DNA of 64,000 bases, from NCBI GenBank assembly GCA_937139405.1, contig CAKZPV010000002.1:93328-157327 (forward strand), in the 5' to 3' direction. Of this stretch, positions 61,692 to 64,000 are shown one piece after another (position 1 is the stretch's first letter; every line of letters begins with the position of its first letter). Below the pieces are notes generated by a model that saw only the letters and a program-made list of their open reading frames with translations, ran no database searches and was not told the origin of the DNA. The stretch is from an uncultured Nitrospirota bacterium (GTDB lineage: Bacteria; Nitrospirota; Nitrospiria; Nitrospirales; UBA8639). A program made the translations under genes and the position numbers.

Positions 61692-63911
61692 TTATTGAGA
61701 TTTGGTTGAACGTTCTATGGCTATGCGTTTCAATGCACGTAAATCCAACTTGCCCGTTCCTAGAACCGGGAGTTGCTCGACTTTGATGAAATTATCGCGA
61801 CGGGGAATAAACAGATTGGGAAGGCCACTGGCCGTCACTTTATCGAGGACGTCAGAGATCGTGGATTCTTCTAGCATGTGTAGCACGATAAGTTGTTCTC
61901 CTTTGCGTTCGTCAGGGATAGCAGTGACTGCGAGCATCATGCCCTCAGCCTGAATGGCCTGGTGCAAGGCTTCTTCAACCTTTCCGTGGGGAACCATTTC
62001 TCCGCCAATTTTTGAAAACCGTGACAGACGATCGGTAATCGCCAAGAATCCGTCTTCATCAAGTTTGGCAATATCTCCAGTGATGTACCATCCATCATAC
62101 ATCGCTTGGGCCGTGAGATCTTCGCGACCTAAGTAGCCATTCATGACGTTCGGTCCTTTCACAAGCAACATACCGGCCGTGCCAATTGGTAATCGTTCAT
62201 ACGTGTCTGGGTCGACAATCCGAAGAGAGACGCCAGGGAGGGGCTTCCCCACCGTGCCTTGCCGTGAGGCAGGCTGAAAAAACCCTGCTGCACGAAAATC
62301 TGGGCAATTGACCGCAATCACTGGGGCACATTCTGTGACTCCATAGCCTTCGATTGGGCGAATGCCAAAGCGTTCTTCAAAGGCTGTCAGTAATCGAGCT
62401 GATAATTTTTCTGCGCCGGTAAGAACAATGCGAAGCGAACCAAACTGTTCCGGCGTACATCGGCGAACATAGAGTTGTAAAAACGTTGGGGTGGCCAAGA
62501 GCACTGTGGCCTTGTAGTGATGAATGAGATCGCCGATCCCATTGGCATCAAGTGGAGAAGGATGAAAGATGACACCGGCTCCATGGATGGTGGGAAACCA
62601 TAAGGTGGCTAAATATCCAAATGAATGGAAAAAGGGCAAGATCCCCAACACCTTGTCATGTTTATCTATGTGCAGGAGCTGCGCGGTCCCTTCTACGTTT
62701 GAATCTAAATTGAAGTGGCTCAACATGACGCCCTTCGGCTCTCCCGTACTACCACTACTGAAAATGATGGTCGCTAGATCGTCAATCGTTGGGTGGGTAA
62801 TCGCACCACAGGCACGTTCTAACATGCGAATGGGTGCACACAACGCCAGTAAAAACGCGGTGATTTTTGCGCGTACGTCTATTGTTTTCTTTATGTCTTC
62901 TATCCAGATGGGTGTGAGGTTGGGTGGAAGCTCAACTTTCGCTTTCTCCAAGAATTCCCGATTGGTTAAAACCGTGGCTATGCCTGATTGTTTCGCTGCA
63001 GACTCTAGTCCCGTCATCCCGGCCGTATAATTAAGATTCACTGTCGTTCGTCCTGAAAGTGTGGCGCCAACATTCGCGAGTGCCCCACCAACACTCGGCG
63101 GCAACAGTAAACCCACTGTATGTTGCCCGTCCCAATGTGCTCGGAATGCTCTTGCTAAGGCGATGGCTCCGATGAGTGCCTGTCCACAAGAAACATGAGG
63201 TTTTGTGGCATCGCCAAAGACAAAACGGAAGGGGTGTTTGCGCATGGAGGACACAAAACTATGATGAAGTGGTCGACAGCTGGACTTTCGCGCGCTCCAT
63301 GCGGCTTCTCCCAATTCCTGAATAGCTTGCCTAAGGTCATCAGCGGTTGTGGTTGCTGGTAGGGGTTCACCTAGGGAAAGCGTGATGGGATAAGGGATCT
63401 GTGATGGCCATTTAGCGAGAAATTTTCCACCGATAAAACTAAAAATGCTACCCCAGACTCGATCCAGATGGATGGGGATAATGGGGATATCTCGACCTTT
63501 CACGATACGGGTGAAGCCTGCTCGAAATGGCAAGAGATTGCCGGTGCGTGTGATCTGGCCTTCAGGAAAGATACAGACCAATTCACCAGCATCGAGTTGT
63601 CGACCTGCTTCTCGTAGAGCAGATAAGATTTCTCGAGGAGATCCGTGTGATGAAATGGGAATAGCGCCCATGACTTTCGCGAACGGATTGAGAAATCTGT
63701 TGTCGTAGTAGATTTGATCAACGATAAATCGAATGGGGCGATCGGTGCTGGCTAAGAGGAAGAATCCGTCAATAAAGGACACATGGTTTGGTACTAACAG
63801 GGCGCCTCCGGCTTGAGGGATGTTCTCTCTCCCACGAATAGTGAGCCGATAGACGGTGTGTGTGAATAAGACCAAGACGAGACGAATAAACGTTTCGGGA
63901 AGTTGGTACAT
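61692..63911 (-). CDS. aas: Bifunctional acyltransferase / acyl-ACP synthetase (Aas-like)
   Basis: 739 residues in two parts. The first (about 1-210) is a PlsC-type acyltransferase with HX4D in PNHVSFIDG (H43, D48) and FPEGQITRTG. The second is an AMP-binding acyl-activating enzyme with IFSSGSTGEPKGVMLSHFN (about residue 400), GYGVTECAPVIAVN and GWYITGDIAKLDEDGF, ending in PRRDNFIKVEQLPVLGTGKL. In E. coli Aas this pairing reacylates lysophospholipid with fatty acid on ACP. Here it probably recycles membrane lysolipids or exogenous fatty acids. Start ATG 63911 has no strong ribosome site. It is the first gene seen of the minus-strand block. Confidence 0.88.
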   Translation of the reverse strand: MYQLPETFIRLVLVLFTHTVYRLTIRGRENIPQAGGALLVPNHVSFIDGFFLLASTDRPIRFIVDQIYYDNRFLNPFAKVMGAIPISSHGSPREILSALREAGRQLDAGELVCIFPEGQITRTGNLLPFRAGFTRIVKGRDIPIIPIHLDRVWGSIFSFIGGKFLAKWPSQIPYPITLSLGEPLPATTTADDLRQAIQELGEAAWSARKSSCRPLHHSFVSSMRKHPFRFVFGDATKPHVSCGQALIGAIALARAFRAHWDGQHTVGLLLPPSVGGALANVGATLSGRTTVNLNYTAGMTGLESAAKQSGIATVLTNREFLEKAKVELPPNLTPIWIEDIKKTIDVRAKITAFLLALCAPIRMLERACGAITHPTIDDLATIIFSSGSTGEPKGVMLSHFNLDSNVEGTAQLLHIDKHDKVLGILPFFHSFGYLATLWFPTIHGAGVIFHPSPLDANGIGDLIHHYKATVLLATPTFLQLYVRRCTPEQFGSLRIVLTGAEKLSARLLTAFEERFGIRPIEGYGVTECAPVIAVNCPDFRAAGFFQPASRQGTVGKPLPGVSLRIVDPDTYERLPIGTAGMLLVKGPNVMNGYLGREDLTAQAMYDGWYITGDIAKLDEDGFLAITDRLSRFSKIGGEMVPHGKVEEALHQAIQAEGMMLAVTAIPDERKGEQLIVLHMLEESTISDVLDKVTASGLPNLFIPRRDNFIKVEQLPVLGTGKLDLRALKRIAIERSTKSQ

Positions 63912-64000
63912 GGTCCATATGGTGAATATGTATGGGATGTTCCAGAATCGACGGTCATAGGTGGTTCCATACTAGTCGGTTTTATAGCTTTCCCTATTAT

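Noticed and set aside
1..64000. tRNA, rRNA, CRISPR arrays and intact insertion sequences
   Set aside because: I looked through the intergenic regions on both strands and saw no T-loop-like GGTTCGAATC patterns in context, no regularly spaced repeats, and no transposase frames.

Overview
The window looks like the chromosome of a free-living Gram-negative bacterium. LPS-type outer-membrane machinery is implied by three-part efflux pumps, lipoproteins and an MsbA-like exporter. An LL-diaminopimelate aminotransferase (DapL), a 31-residue AURKAIP1/COX24-type protein, DUF502 and DUF898 proteins and a base composition that looks near 50% GC fit a Nitrospirota (Nitrospira-like) genome. That placement is inference from gene content; there is no rRNA here to fix it. 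No tRNA, rRNA, CRISPR array, prophage or intact insertion sequence was seen.

Layout. 1-6.3 kb: mreB, a secreted sugar-dehydrogenase-like beta-propeller protein, two small cysteine-pair proteins, a decayed mscS pseudogene and small unknown proteins. 6.3-15.8 kb: a VCBS/FG-GAP secreted protein, an overlapping hyuA-hyuB hydantoinase/oxoprolinase pair, two secreted proteins (one an esterase-like hydrolase), a broken copy of the hyuB 3' end, and a CPBP-type membrane protein. 15.8-21.5 kb: an M48 peptidase with a zinc-ribbon DUF898 membrane protein, a lipoprotein and Lon. 21.6-26.7 kb: a TetR-controlled ABC exporter of DevBCA type with its own outer-membrane factor; a promoter and a perfect palindromic operator precede it. 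28.1-36.2 kb: a TetR-controlled RND pump with adaptor and TolC-like channel, followed closely by prfC.

36.4-43.1 kb: a thioredoxin-like protein, an inositol-monophosphatase-family enzyme, a 28-residue Lys/Ala-rich microprotein with a very strong ribosome site and its own terminator, a coiled-coil HARE-HTH protein, an AT-rich gene-free gap, rlmN overlapping larE, a bidirectional terminator, and an Fo-only ATP synthase cluster (atpI-like, atpB, atpE, atpF). 43.3-54.9 kb: folate genes pabB and pabC, nadB, the COX24-like microprotein, an MsbA-like ABC exporter, a PmtA-like methyltransferase, a class I glutamine amidotransferase and dapL.

55.0-63.9 kb: a minus-strand block with a large hybrid histidine kinase, a CheC-type phosphatase, two single-domain receivers, a TIM-barrel amidohydrolase and a fused acyltransferase/acyl-ACP synthetase. 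Kinase, phosphatase and receivers could form one phosphorelay module. Two genes here lack a normal start: a receiver whose aligned start codon is ATA, and the amidohydrolase, whose metal-binding HxH lies upstream of any in-frame start.

The most unusual signals are a dispersed repeat built from TGAGGCG/GTAAGGAG-like words, found between genes and also inserted in frame into the second receiver domain of the kinase; the hyuB tail remnant; and the two Lys/Arg-rich microproteins. I found no complete, clearly new defence or biosynthetic system.
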